Made by a program: the position numbers and the translations under genes
DNA from: Zingiber officinale
Taxonomy: Eukaryota; Streptophyta; Magnoliopsida; Zingiberales; Zingiberaceae
DNA: 64,000 bases
Direction: 5' to 3'
Assembly: GCF_018446385.1 (NCBI RefSeq)
Contig: NC_055987.1
Coordinates: 34,297,202 to 34,361,201, forward strand
Part shown: piece after piece, positions 46,512 to 58,200 of the stretch
How the letters are laid out: each line of letters begins with the position of its first letter
Position numbering within the stretch: the stretch's first letter is position 1
Notes under the pieces: generated by a model
Databases searched by the model: none
The model's input: the letters and a program-made list of their open reading frames with translations, nothing else
Told to the model about the DNA's origin: nothing

Positions 46512-48881
46512 TGTAATCCCCCGCCATCAACTAACTAAGCTGTAAGGGCGGGGGTTACGTATGCTAAACTATTCTGTGGCTATCACTGAATTATAATGTG
46601 CGGAAAGCTGAAATAATTAAAATCTCTGCTAATTGCTATAAAATCTGGAATTTATGTTCAAATTACTATTTCATTGTTGTACATATGCTAAGGGATGGAA
46701 TCTACACTTTTCATGCAAATGTGGATGCGAAGCATGCGGTTTAGTGCTGCTGGAAAGGTCGGCCCAGTCGACTAACAGTAGGGTCTCGGTGCTCCAGGCT
46801 GCTGCCCAGCCCTCTAACTTCTACCAAAACCTTCATAACCATGCAATATCATACAATAGAACACATACTATCCTTCCAAGCTATTTAATACATGTTTCTA
46901 TGAAATTTAGCATACCTTGGTAGTTTCTAAGCATACGAGTGGAACCATGGGTTTTGTATCAACTTCATACTAAAACTAAGCATTGATACAAACTAAACAT
47001 GCCACTAGCAGCACCCCAACATCCCATATGACAATGTAAGTGCATGATGCACATTCCACAACTATTTCGTATGCAATTCAAATGTATCACTGAAAAGCAT
47101 CATAATATTACTAGGCATGCCATTACTGTCATTGTTCATCGTTTATTAATTAACATCAAGATAACTAGTAGTCTAGGCATAGCATGGTGCATACTTTCAC
47201 AATTCATGACATTTAAACATTCTAAAGGTGCGGAATAATAAGAATATAAGAAATTCTAATTCTTTAAACTTGCTAGTCCCCAAGAGTCTTTATTCCAAGT
47301 CCCTTCTCACACACATCTTGACACATTGCTCTCCAGCCTCTGCTAATCCATCTTCCCTTTACCTTTATCTGCAGTATAAGGAAAAGGAAACTATAAGCTT
47401 GGGAGCTTAGTAAGAACCATCTACCTCACAAATCATGCATTCGATGAAATCATGCTTTTAAAAGATACTATTTGAAATACTTGCTAATAATCGTGCTAAA
47501 AATGCTAAAACATGGCATACTGATATATAAGTTATGGCAATCAAATACTATTCATAAAACTAGCTTGTTGTATCAATAAGAAGAACTGAACTGATACATA
47601 AGCTGAGCTAAACTGATGCTAGGCTAATGCTGAATCTGAACTGTATTCACATAACTGATTTGTGAAGTTTCAAAAACCATTTTCATAATAGATAAAAATA
47701 ATAGTCATTCTGCTGATGGGCCCGACAACTGTACTTGCTATGTGTGCATCCCTAACTAGACGCGAGGTAGCTAGTCCCAAATCTTGTAGGGTTTTCTAGG
47801 TTATCTAAACCTAGGGACGACTATGGGAGCCCAACCCAAGAACAACTAAGAATCCAGCACAGTGCCACTGATAAAAGTAAAATACTGATTCATAAGCTGA
47901 TTTATCTTATCTGGCTCTTACTAGGTTATCTGAACCTAGAGCTAGTTTATCTGAACCTAGGGGCGAGTATGGGAGCCCACCCATTGGGCCGTAGTCCCAT
48001 ATAAACTAAAGCAAGACTAAGCATGCTATTTAAATGCGTCTATGACATTTAACTGAGCTATTAAAATGCCTACTATTGCAGTTAACTGTACTAGTCATTT
48101 TTCGAGCACTTGGTGTGCTTTAACTCTTCTCTCTATTAAGGGACCACCTCTAGGCACCCGACAGCGTCTAAAACCCCAAAACTTGAGGGGAAAACACGTC
48201 TGACCCATCTAGAGGTCCTCAAATAAACCCTAAACCTGCGAGGAGGGTCAAATACACCATACGTGCCGGAAAAACTGAACTAAAAACATAAAAATATATG
48301 ATTAGCTACTTATACTACAGGTGAGGGGGTTACTCACTTCCTGCGCTAGGTTTCTTACAATTCTGATTGCTAGGTTTTCGGAGAAGAAGATCTCTTCGGC
48401 GATCTTCTTACGTCTGCGCGTTCTTCTCGCGGAGAGGAGCGTCCTCGTATCAGAGTCGTCGCCGGAAGGTGCTCCTACGACACTAGGGATGGAACCCTAA
48501 GTCTCTTGGGGGCTTGGTGTGCCAAGAGGGTGAGGAAGAAGGAGAGGTCGGCGGGTGAGGGTGAGGAAGAGTTGCCGATCCAAAAATAATAAACCCTCAC
48601 TTAAATTCCCTATTTATATTAAGTGATTAATATCACCCAACTCAATTATAAATATAATTTATCTCCTATTTATTCAGCAAACCCCTGCTGGGGCCACCTG
48701 GTTACTAAAGTCATGCTATAAGTTTTAGGGTCTGATAGGTCGTGAGTTCAATTCTTGCTTAGGCTATTTTACATTTTTTTATTTAATTTTGCTACTTCTG
48801 CTACTTCAAAAATTCCATAAAAATATTCTAAAATTCTTGAAAAATAATAGAATATTTCTAAAATTTATTCGGGCATTACAT
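46512..48881 (-). repeat. Right LTR of the chromovirus (5' in element orientation)
   Basis: 2370 bp, partner of 36728-39069; short frames shared by the two LTRs are not genes. Confidence 0.92.
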
Positions 48882-48886
48882 TTCAT

Positions 48887-49106
48887 GTTGGCAATTTATA
48901 AATTTAAATTTTATAAAAATTTAATGGTGTATAATATAAAATATGGAGGAGAAATGAGAATTATATAATGAAAAGTGTGGGACCTATGAAGGAGTTGTTA
49001 AAAGGTTTTTTGATAGTGGAAAGAGGTATGAGGTTTTTAACTTTTGATGTGGCATGGATGTGGCAACGAAGAAGCTCTCAATGGGCTCTAACCACTATAG
49101 ATGCCC
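48887..49106. mobile_element. Tourist-like MITE, right part
   Basis: Resumes after the TTTCA duplication and ends GATGCCC before TAA (49107-49109). Confidence 0.78.
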
Positions 49107-49592
49107 TAATGTTTCATACATTTAATTTTCTAATAATGTAAAAATTTTTGGTCCTCTTTACATTGATTATTAGGATATATTTAGATAGTACATTGACTAT
49201 TAGGATATATTTAGAAAGTAGTGTGGTGGATGACTAAGCATCATGAGTGTGGTTCAAATATCATGGTTGTACAATATACTCTGTGAGAGTTTTGATTGCA
49301 TGAGTCAAAATCATGGTGGTTTAAATATCGTGGTTGTATGATATACTCTATGAGAGTTTTGAACTCTTGTTGCATGAGTCTGTCTCATCTTTTACCATTA
49401 CACTATATCCCAAGGGAAGAGAAGAGGGTTTACGGAGCCTAGCGCATAGGAAATGAAGGAGGATGCAAAAAGAGGGAAGGTTTAGCATTTCGGGGGTGAT
49501 TAATTTGGTTACTATTTAGTCCCACATTACTTGTGCATGGTGAACTTCCTACAGAGGACATTATAAATTAGTTCAGGGTTGCTTCATAATAA

Positions 49593-49722
49593 ATCATGCA
49601 GCTGTGTGATAAGCACAGAGCGAATTATTCTTTCACCTTTTACTAAAGAATACCGTGTGCTTGCCACTAAAAATAGCATATATTAATTTTTGAAAGGGTT
49701 TTTTTTTACAAAGGAGCCCTAA
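49593..49722 (+). ncRNA. U5-like copy 22 (type N)
   Basis: USE variant GTCCCACATTA 49519, TATAAA 49562; loop CACCTTTTACT, one base off; Sm AATTTTTGA; hairpin weakened; 3' box CAATTTACAAGTTAAA. Confidence 0.6.
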
Positions 49723-50193
49723 CAATTTACAAGTTAAATTTGTTCCTAACAATTTTTAAAGTAATTATTTTAGTTGTAAGATCTATAATGTTTCATACAT
49801 TTAATTTTCTAATAATTTAGAAATTTTTGGTCCTCTTTACGTTGATTATTTAGATATATTTAGATAGTACATTGACTATTTGGATATATTTAGAAAATAG
49901 TGTGGTGGATTACTAAGTATCATGTGGTTCAAATATCGTGGTTGTACAATATACTCTGTGAGAGTTTAGATTGCATGAGTCAACATCATGGTGGTTTAAA
50001 TATCATGGCTATATGATATACTCTATGAGAGTTTTGAACTCTTGGTGCATGAGTCTGTCTCATCTTTTACCATTACACTGTATCCCAATGGAAGAGAAGA
50101 GGGTTTTCGGAGCCTAGTGCGCAGGAAACGAAGGAGGATGCGAAGAGAGGGAAGGTTCAGTGTTTGAGGGGTGATTAATTTGGCTACTGTTTA

Positions 50194-50257
50194 GTCCCAC
50201 ATTGCTTGTGCATGGTGAGCTTCCTACAGAGGACATTATAAATTGGTTCAGGGTTGC
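50194..50257 (+). promoter_or_regulatory. Promoter of U5-like copy 23, cut off from its RNA
   Basis: USE 50194 and TATAAA 50237 are intact, but a 3 kb solo LTR enters 15 bp after the TATA. Confidence 0.75.
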
Positions 50258-53241
50258 TGTAATGACCACCCTTCTCACTACTCTCTAAAGGTGCTCGTTA
50301 CGTAACTAATATGGATTCTTACTTAACTAGTGTAACAAACTGTACTTAATTTTTTTTCCAGAAAACTTAAAATTTTGCCAGAGTATATGCAGTACAGCAG
50401 GACTAAAATACAATACAATACTGACATGCACATATAACACATAATAGCAGTAACATATGAAACTATATCTCAATGCAACCACAAAGTGCCTACTAACTAA
50501 ACTAAACTCATCTTAGCATGCAATCTAAAACAAGAATAGACTCAAATGACATGGAGTATAGAGTACAATCTCAAATGACATGGAATATAAAGTACAATCT
50601 CAATGTTTATTATTCACTAAAACATGGATACTCAATAACGTCCCAAGTCTCTCCCATAGTCCTGGCATCACATATCATCGAACACCTCCTTGTCGCCTTC
50701 TTTTGCTATAGCTTTTCCTTTTCTTTATCTGCAGTAAGAGGAAATGCAATCTATAAGCAAAATTATTTAGTAAGCACTATCTAACTCACAAAAACTCGAG
50801 TATGCATGTAAGCTGAAAGAAATCTAGAAACTGAATGCTCAAAAGAAGATACTATTCATGCTCATCTAACAGCAAAGGAAACAAGGCATACTGAAATGCT
50901 AAACGTGTAAAGCAAATCTAAACAATCATGTTAGCATAAAGAACTAAACTTGCTAAATTTTAAACACTTTCTGAATCTTATTTCACTTGTTTGAAAACTT
51001 ATACTTTAATACTTTAAAATAATAATCAACTTCTCTTGGCCCCAGGCGTAGTACCAAAGCGCGCTCCTTGATAGAGACTGTGGTAGCTAGTCATAAGTCC
51101 TTCGAGGGTAAATACCTTGGTCTTACCAGGGCCATGACCTTGGAATTGGTCACCTGGATTTGTTTAATGACAACCTTGGAAGTCGGGTACTAGCCTCTTC
51201 AAAGTAAAATATCTTAATTACTTCTTCTTTAAATGTCTTGACATTTTAACAAGCACCTTGTGTGCCAAAATTTCTAAAGTCTTGACTTTGGGATCTACTT
51301 AAGGCCTTGGCCTTTTTCTTTCTTTTCTTTATCTTTCTTATACTTGTTAATACCTTTAATAAAAGGATGTCTCATACCAAAACTGCACTAAAATGCTTAT
51401 TAACATTGTACTAAAATGCTTAACAGAATTGCATGGAAATACTTAATAAAACTGTACTGAAATGCTTAACAGAATTACATGAAAATACTTAATAAAACTG
51501 TACTTAAATGCTCAATAAAACTGCATACTATGCTAATCAAAATTCTGCATATTTAGCTAACAGAAATTTGCATACTGTGCTAACAAAACTGCACTATAAG
51601 CTTAACGAAACTGCACTTGAATGTTAACTAAAATCTGCACTTGAAATGCTTAATAAAATCTGCTCTAAGATTGGAGTTCTACATATAATACATATCAAAA
51701 TTTACAAGCAATACTTATCAAAATCTACATACCATACAAGCTTAAACTAAATCTAAAACTTGTTGGAATTAAAACCTATATAACTTGTTTCATTTTAACA
51801 GAAACTTGCGACAGAAATGTTATACCACATCTAATGAATCCAAGGGTTCCATATATAAGAAAACTAATAGCGCTCATGTATATCTATTGTTACACAAAGA
51901 AAAACTAGGGAATACTGCTCGTGCACATCTAACAGCAAAGGAAATACACATGCTTAACTGATAGCACATGGGAAACTACTCATGTTCACAAACAGCAAAG
52001 CAAAGAGGAACTGCTCATGCTCGCAAACAACAAAAGGGGAATTAAACAGCAAAGGAAATAAGTAAAAATCTGCTCGTGCAGATTCATAGCATATGAAGGT
52101 GTAAACCGCAGAGAAAAAGAACTACTCGTGCACTGCTATAAAAATATGAAAACTGTAAAAAAAAACAAAACTAACAGTAAGCTCCTCTATTCATGCCCCT
52201 TTTTGTGGCACAATTCAAGCTAAAACCTGCTGCTACACAAACGAAAAATCTGCACTACTACAAAATCTATTCACTCCCTTTCATGCACGTATATAACAAA
52301 AGAAATCCGAACTGGAACAAGCTCCAAGAGGGGTTGTTCTAAGCTCCAATAGAGCTGTTTGTGCTTGCTGCAAACACAAGGAAATCTAAGTTTGATATGT
52401 TAACTTCAAGGGATGTTCTTTTCAGGTTTAACAGAAAAACCTATAGCAGAAATGCTATAATCCATACGGTAAGATCAAACCACATGTATTAGGAACTATT
52501 AGCGGAAGACAACTACATATCAAACCTAATATCAAACCTAAACAATTCCCCTCTTGTATCCTTAATGAAACTCACGGTAGAGACTTTTAAAAACCATTCA
52601 TCTACACGACATACTAAAAAAAATATTAAAAAAACACCAAATCAAGTTCGGAACTACTCTTACCGCAGGTGAGTAGCAACTTACCGAGGTGTTCTTGGAC
52701 TTACAACCAAAGAAGAAGGACTTCTAATGCTTATAGGGTTTCGGATAGTTTGGAATCTCGGCAACTTCTTCACATCTACCGTTCCTTCTTGACGAGAGGA
52801 GCTCGGATCTGAGAAGAGCTCGCGGAGTTCCCTTTGGCCCGCAGCCAGAGAAGCCCTAGCTCCCTGCTGCGTTTTCGCCCGAGAGGAACCGCGCCGTCGG
52901 GAGAGGAAGATAGGGAAAAGATTTTCCCGAAATCACTTAAGTTCTCTCTTTTATAATACCTAGGGTTCATGTTCAATGCTATCCCTTAAATATATATCAC
53001 TCTTTCCTTAATTAGCAACGCCCGCTTAGGGTTCTGCTTAATCCGAGGTCTCCAGTTTGAACTCGGCTTGGATATTATTTTTGTCGAAATTTCTTTCGTT
53101 TAGTAAAAATACCAAACGACCTCCAAAAATTACATAAAAATACTTTAAAAATTTCTAAAAATCTTTAGATTATTTCTATAGAATTTCTAAATACTTTTAA
53201 ATACTATTAAGACTCGAAATGAAAAAATTTGGGTTGTTACA
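50258..53241 (-). mobile_element. Ty3/gypsy solo LTR splitting U5-like copy 23
   Basis: 2984 bp, TGTAATGACC...GGTTGTTACA, with a perfect duplication GTTGC (50253-50257 and 53242-53246). It is related in layout to the LTRs at 55228-58443 and its end matches 1-141. Strand by analogy with these. A tRNA-like stretch with a weak B box (AGTTTGAACTC, 53054-53064) lies near its right end. Confidence 0.9.
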
Positions 53242-53257
53242 GTTGCATCATAATAAA

Positions 53258-53360
53258 ACATGCAGCTGTGTAATATGCACAATGCGAATTATTCTTTCAC
53301 CTTTTTTCAAAGAATGTCGTGTACTTTTCACTAAAAAACATCATACATTTTGATCCTAAC
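53258..53360 (+). pseudogene. U5-like copy 23 (type S, degenerate), separated from its promoter
   Basis: Loop eroded (CACCTTTTTTC), Sm site missing and hairpin absent. Its USE/TATA lie 3 kb away across the solo LTR. Confidence 0.68.
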
Positions 53361-53845
53361 ATTTTTTAAATTAATTATTTTAGTTGTATGAGTTATAATG
53401 TTTCATATATTTAATTTTATCTCATATTTTTATTTTTTTTAATAAATTAGATATTTTTGGTCCTATAGAAGTTTACACTAATTATTTGCATATATTTGGA
53501 AAGTACACCGACTATTATGATATATTTTGAAAGTACAGATGAAGTGTAGTGGACAACTAAGAATCATGAGTGTTCTTCAAATATCATGATTGTATGATAT
53601 ACTTTGTGAGAGTATTGATTGCATGAGTCAACATCATGGGTCGTTCAAATATCGTGGTGGTATGCCAAGGGAAGAGAAGAGGGTTTACGAAGCCTCGCTC
53701 AAGTAAGGAAGTCGAATGCAAAGAGAGGGAAGGTTCAACGTTTGAGGGGTGATTAATTTGGCTAGCATTTAGTTCCACATTACTCGTGCTTGGTGAGTTT
53801 CCTACTTGGACATTATAAATTGGTTCAGGAGTGCTTCATAATAAA

Positions 53846-53973
53846 ACATGCAATTGTGTGATAGGAACAAAGTGAATTATTCTTTCGCCTTTTACTAAAG
53901 AATACCGTGTCCTTGTCACAAAAAACAACATACATTAATTTTTGAAAGAGCTACTTTTACAAAGGAGACCTAA
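53846..53973 (+). ncRNA. U5-like copy 24 (type L)
   Basis: USE variant GTTCCACATTA 53772, TATAAA 53814, exact loop and stem. Lower stem ATTGT/ACAAC has one mismatch. Sm AATTTTTGA; hairpin reduced; the 3' box AAGTGAAA still fits AGTNNAA. Confidence 0.6.
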
Positions 53974-54453
53974 CAAATTATAAGTGAAATTTTTTCCTAA
54001 CAATTTTCAAATTAATTATTTTTGTTGTAAGAGCTATAATGTTTTATATATTTAATTTTATCTCATATTTTTTTTTATTTTACATTGATTATTAGGGTAC
54101 AAATGGAGTGTGGTGGACGACTCAACATCATGAGTGTGGTTCAATTATTGTGGTTGTATGATATACGTTGAAAGAGTTTTTATTGCTTGAGTCAGCATCA
54201 TGGGTGGTTCAAATATCATGACTGTATGATATACTTAGTCTGTCTAATCTTTTACCATTACATTGTATCACAAGGGAAGAGATAAGGATTTACGGAGCCT
54301 AGTGCTGGGGTAAGGAAGGAGGATGCGAAGGGAGTGAAAGTTCGGTGTTTGAGAGGTGATTAATTTGGCTAATGTTTAGTCCCACATTGCTTGTGCTTGG
54401 TGAGCTTCCTACATAAGAGATTATAAATTAGTTCAGGGTTGCATCAAAATAAA

Positions 54454-54577
54454 ACATGCAGTTGTGTGATAAGCACAAAGCGAATTATTGTTTTGCCTTT
54501 TACTAAAGAACACCATGCTTGTCCCTAAAAACAGCATATATTAATTTTTGAAAGGAGGTTTTTTACAAAGGAGCCTT
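54454..54577 (+). ncRNA. U5-like copy 25 (type M)
   Basis: USE 54379, TATAAA 54422; loop TTGCCTTTTACT and stem slightly altered; lower stem GTTGT/ACAGC with a G-U pair; Sm AATTTTTGA; hairpin and 3' box partly changed. The spacer of a further unit follows and is cut off at 55011. Confidence 0.55.
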
Positions 54578-55013
54578 AACAAGTTACAAGTTAATTTTGT
54601 TCCTAACAATTTTTAAATGAATTATTTTAGTTGTAAGAGCTATAATGTTGCATATATTTAATTTTCTCATAATTTTTAATAATTTAGAAATTTTTGGTCC
54701 TCTTTACATTGATTATTAGGATATATTTAGATAGTACACTAACTATTAGGATATATTCAGAAAGTAGTGTGGTGGATGACTAAGCATCATGAGTGTGGTT
54801 CAAATATCGTGGTTGTACAATATACTCTGTGAGAGTTTTGATTGCATGAGTCAACATCATGGTGGTTTAAATATCGTGGTTGTATGATATACTTTGTGAG
54901 AGTTTTGAACTCTTGTTGCATGAGTTTGTCTCATCTTTTACCATTACACTGTATCCCAAGGTAAGAGAAGAGTGTTTACGGACCCTAGCACATAGGAAAT
55001 GAAGGACGATGCT

Positions 55014-55100
55014 GTAACGACGACCCATTTGGCAGCCCATTTGGCGGCCCATTTGGCGACCCTCGGGTCGTCGACCGTCGACCGTCGGTCGTGTCGTTAC
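55014..55100. repeat. GC-rich module with GTAACGAC/GTCGTTAC ends
   Basis: 87 bp with 8 bp inverted ends, internal 12 bp direct repeats (GGCGGCCCATTT) and GTCGACC repeats. Related copies sit inside both gypsy LTRs at 56058-56134 (77 bp) and 59695-59783 (89 bp). Confidence 0.6.
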
Positions 55101-55227
55101 TCACTAGGACTTTCCACCCCTGGCCAATGGATTTTTGCCTCCCCAGGATTCGAACTCTAGACCTCCAGGCTTAAGTACTAGAGTTTATGAATCCTGGTAA
55201 CCAAGTGAGATCATCTCACTTGGTTAC
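55101..55227 (-). repeat. tRNA-like palindrome, left arm (SINE-like)
   Basis: The minus strand carries an A-box-like CTCACTTGGTTACCAGG and a B box GAGTTCGAATCC (55146-55157) about 40 bp apart, as in tRNA-derived SINEs. Its near-perfect inverted copy lies at 62090-62190 across the gypsy insertion; before that insertion they met head to head at AAGTGAGATCATCTCACTT. Confidence 0.65.
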
Positions 55228-58200
55228 TGTAAAGACCACCCTTCTTACTTCTACTATTCTCTAAGGATGACCGTTACTTAACTACTAACTCTACTTAACC
55301 GGTGTGATTAAAAACCACATGGAAATCCTACCGAAAAATTTTGGTAGAATCTCCCCTGTACCGGTGACCTTAAACTGATATACAAACACTATATACACAG
55401 CCACAAGCGGCTGGAACATTTATCAACCACCCACGCAGTTAAATAAGTATCAAACACACAAATATCTACTGAACTCATCCTACATGCAATCTAAATAGAA
55501 TAATCTCAAATGACATGAACTTAAAATACGACACAAATGTTTACAATAACTAAAATGCGGAAACTAAATTTCAAACTTCTTTCCTAGTCCCAAGGCTTCC
55601 ATAGTCCTGGCATCACACATCCTTCGAACACCTCCTTGTCGCCTTCCTTTCTATATCTTTTCCTTTCCTGTATCTGCAGTAAGAGGAAGTGTAGTCTATA
55701 AGCAAAATTTGCTTAGTAAGCGCTACCTAACTCACAAAATCTCGATATGCATAAGGATATACTGAAATCTAAAACTGAATGCTCAAAAGGAAATCTACTC
55801 ATGCTCATCTACTAGTGAAAGAAACATACTGAAAGGCTAAACATGTAAAGTAAGTCTATACTATCATGCTTGCATAAAGAACTAAGCTTACTGAATTCTA
55901 AACACCTTCTGAATCTTATTTCACTTGTTTAAAGACTTATTCTTTAAATACTTTATACTTATGTAAAACTTGCTTTACTTGCTCAAAACTTATACTTATA
56001 ATACTTCAAAATAATAATCAACTTCTTCTTGGGTCCGGCAACTGTGCTTTTACTTTTGTAACGACCCGACCCATTCGGCGGCCCATTTGGCGACCCTATG
56101 GTCGTCGACCGTCGACCGTCGGCCGAGCCGTTACTACTAGGTTATCTAAACCTAGGGACGACTATGGGAGCCCGACCCAAGGACAGAGAGTCCAACACAG
56201 TGCCACTGATAAAAGTAAAATATTTGTTATCTTTTAATACTTCTATATAATGCCTCGACATTTTCTTTAGCACCTTGTGTGCCAAAATCCCTAAACTCTT
56301 GACTTTGGGATCTACTTAAGGCCTTGGCCTTTTTCTTTCATTTCTTTATCTTTCTTATACTTGTTCAAGTAAAATACTAGCCTCTTCAAACATGCTACAA
56401 CAGATTAAAACAAAGGAAAACAAATCTGAAGTCTTTAGTCATACTACAGTAGAATTAAATCAAAGGAAGGAAAATCTGACTTCTATAAGCATGCTACATC
56501 AGAAACAAATCAAAAGAAAGTAAATCTAACTTCTTCAAACAGGCTACATCAGATTCAAATAACAACATGAACTTAGAACTAAACTTAGGTATAAACAGTT
56601 AGAGCTTAAGGTAAATCATGTATAGGAATATGATGGACTTAAAGCTATGCATACTAGAAGCGATAAATTCATATTAAAATAAAACCTAGGTCATGCTTAA
56701 AGAATTCAAAAATCTGTATTGCTTCTACAGGTTGTTCATGTTGTCCCAATAGCAAATAAATCTAGAAATCTGCACGTGCACATTTAATAGCAAAGAAACT
56801 AGAATTAAAGGAATCAAATGCTTAAGGAAATCTAAGTTCCTGCACTGCTACTGAAAGGAACTAAAACATGGATAATCATCTTGATGTGTGCCATGGCTAT
56901 AATGGAAAAACATAGAAAAGTGCCTCTGCTTCAATCCACAGCAAAAATGGAAGAAAAGAAAACAGAAAAGTGCCTCTACTTCAATCTACGGCAAGGAAGG
57001 AAAACTACAATACCAGCCATTCGTCACTAGACTATTTGTTAAATTCTAAACCTAACAATTCTGTATCAACTTCATGGAAGCAACTTCAAATCTAACTGAA
57101 ATTCGAGAGAGTTAATGGGAGCCGACAGTATTCATTGAGCTAGCAACAAACAAAGCAATCTAAACATGAAAACAGATCATAAAAGCTGGGGAGCCTAACT
57201 GCATGATCAATTCATTTAAATCTCTTCTCCTATTCCTTATAAAACTCATGGTAGCAGCTTCAAACTCATTAATCTTTACATCTTATTCCAAAAATCCAAA
57301 AGAATCTCAATTCAAGCTTGGATCCTTTGAATCCCACGGCAGCAAACACAAATAGAAAATTTGTACAACATGCTTCGAATTCGAGAATGCAAAGATCCGA
57401 AACTAAATTATTCTAAGTTCCTCTTTCTTGTTCTTTCTTTGAATCTCACGGCAACAAGCCCTAAAACCAAAAATCTCCACAGCAAAACCCGAAAACAAGA
57501 AAAAACAAGAATCCGGAGCTACTCTACTGCAGGTGAGGAAGCACTTACCTTGCTGTTCTTGAGCTTACTGCCGAAGGAGAAGGGCAACTCTAGGGTTTCC
57601 GAGATACTTTAGTTCCCGGCCTCTTCCTCGTCCCTCCGAGCTCACCTCAATGAAAGGATCGAAATCACCAAGGTTCGCCGAAAGGAAGTCTTCGCCGGCC
57701 GCCGGAGGGAGGAAAAACCTAGCTCGGCTTTGTCTTCGCCCGAGAGGAGAATCGCCGACGCTCGCGTGAGGTGAGGAAAGGAGAGAAAGGTTCGGGGGAA
57801 AAGAAAACTTAAGTTCTCTTTTCTTATCACTAGGGTTTCAATTTTAACATATATATATCTCGCACCCTACCTTTTCGCGAAATACTCGCGGAAGAGTTGG
57901 TTGGCTGCGGTTTTGACCAAGTCCCAGGTCGCAGCTTCGATTCCTCAGCCGCGCACTTTTCGTTTCGATTTATTTTCAATGTTCCTAACTATACCTTATA
58001 TAAATTTGTTCTGACATCTAGTTAACAAATCGAGCATTGCTCGGTTGGTCGGGCCGAGTTCTGCTTGGGCCGAGGAGCTCGGTTCGAAACCCAGCTTCTT
58101 CAACTTATTTTCCTTGCTATTATTCTCCATTACCATTTTCTACATCATATACATCTTATCTCATATATTATTAACAAAACTCTCGTAGACTAGCTGGTTG

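Larger units (their letters stand above)
36728..48881 (-). mobile_element. Ty3/gypsy chromovirus (Tekay/Del-like), fossil, nested in the MITE
   Basis: LTRs at 36728-39069 and 46512-48881, flanked by TTTCA (36723-36727 and 48882-48886). Coding lies on the minus strand in the order gag, protease, RT, RNase H, integrase, chromodomain, which defines chromoviruses. The primer site is a Met-initiator type (46497-46508). LTR divergence is roughly 2-3% by eye, about 1 My. The element is broken, with perhaps ten breaks plus one insertion, a 2.57 kb solo LTR (39289-41854) between the integrase and the chromodomain. Confidence 0.93.
22137..55011 (+). repeat. Tandem array of about 25 U5 snRNA-like gene units (interrupted by transposons)
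   Basis: Units repeat every 0.58-0.73 kb once insertions are removed. A unit has, in order: about 350 bp of AT-rich spacer holding two roughly 80 bp direct repeats (CATCATG...GAGAGTTTTG); a USE GTCCCACATTG; TATAAA about 32 bp later; about 33 bp to a predicted start at AACATGCAG; ATTCTTT-CGCCTTTTACT-AAAGAAT, the U5 loop I in a perfect 7 bp stem; an Sm site AATTTTTGA; a hairpin GGGC...GCCC; and CAAATTACAAGTTAAA, which fits the plant 3' box CA(N3-10)AGTNNAA. Plant Pol II snRNA promoters have USE-TATA spacing near 33 bp and Pol III ones near 24, so this is the Pol II class, as U5 should be. Subtypes M, S, L and N follow a nearly fixed order. The lower stem differs from canonical plant U5, so these are divergent variants or relics. 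Confidence 0.85.

Noticed and set aside
22137-55011. Centromeric or subtelomeric satellite, or a CRISPR-like array
   Set aside because: Unit length varies between 583 and 728 bp, units contain ordered snRNA gene signals, and this is plant DNA; no uniform short repeats with unique spacers.
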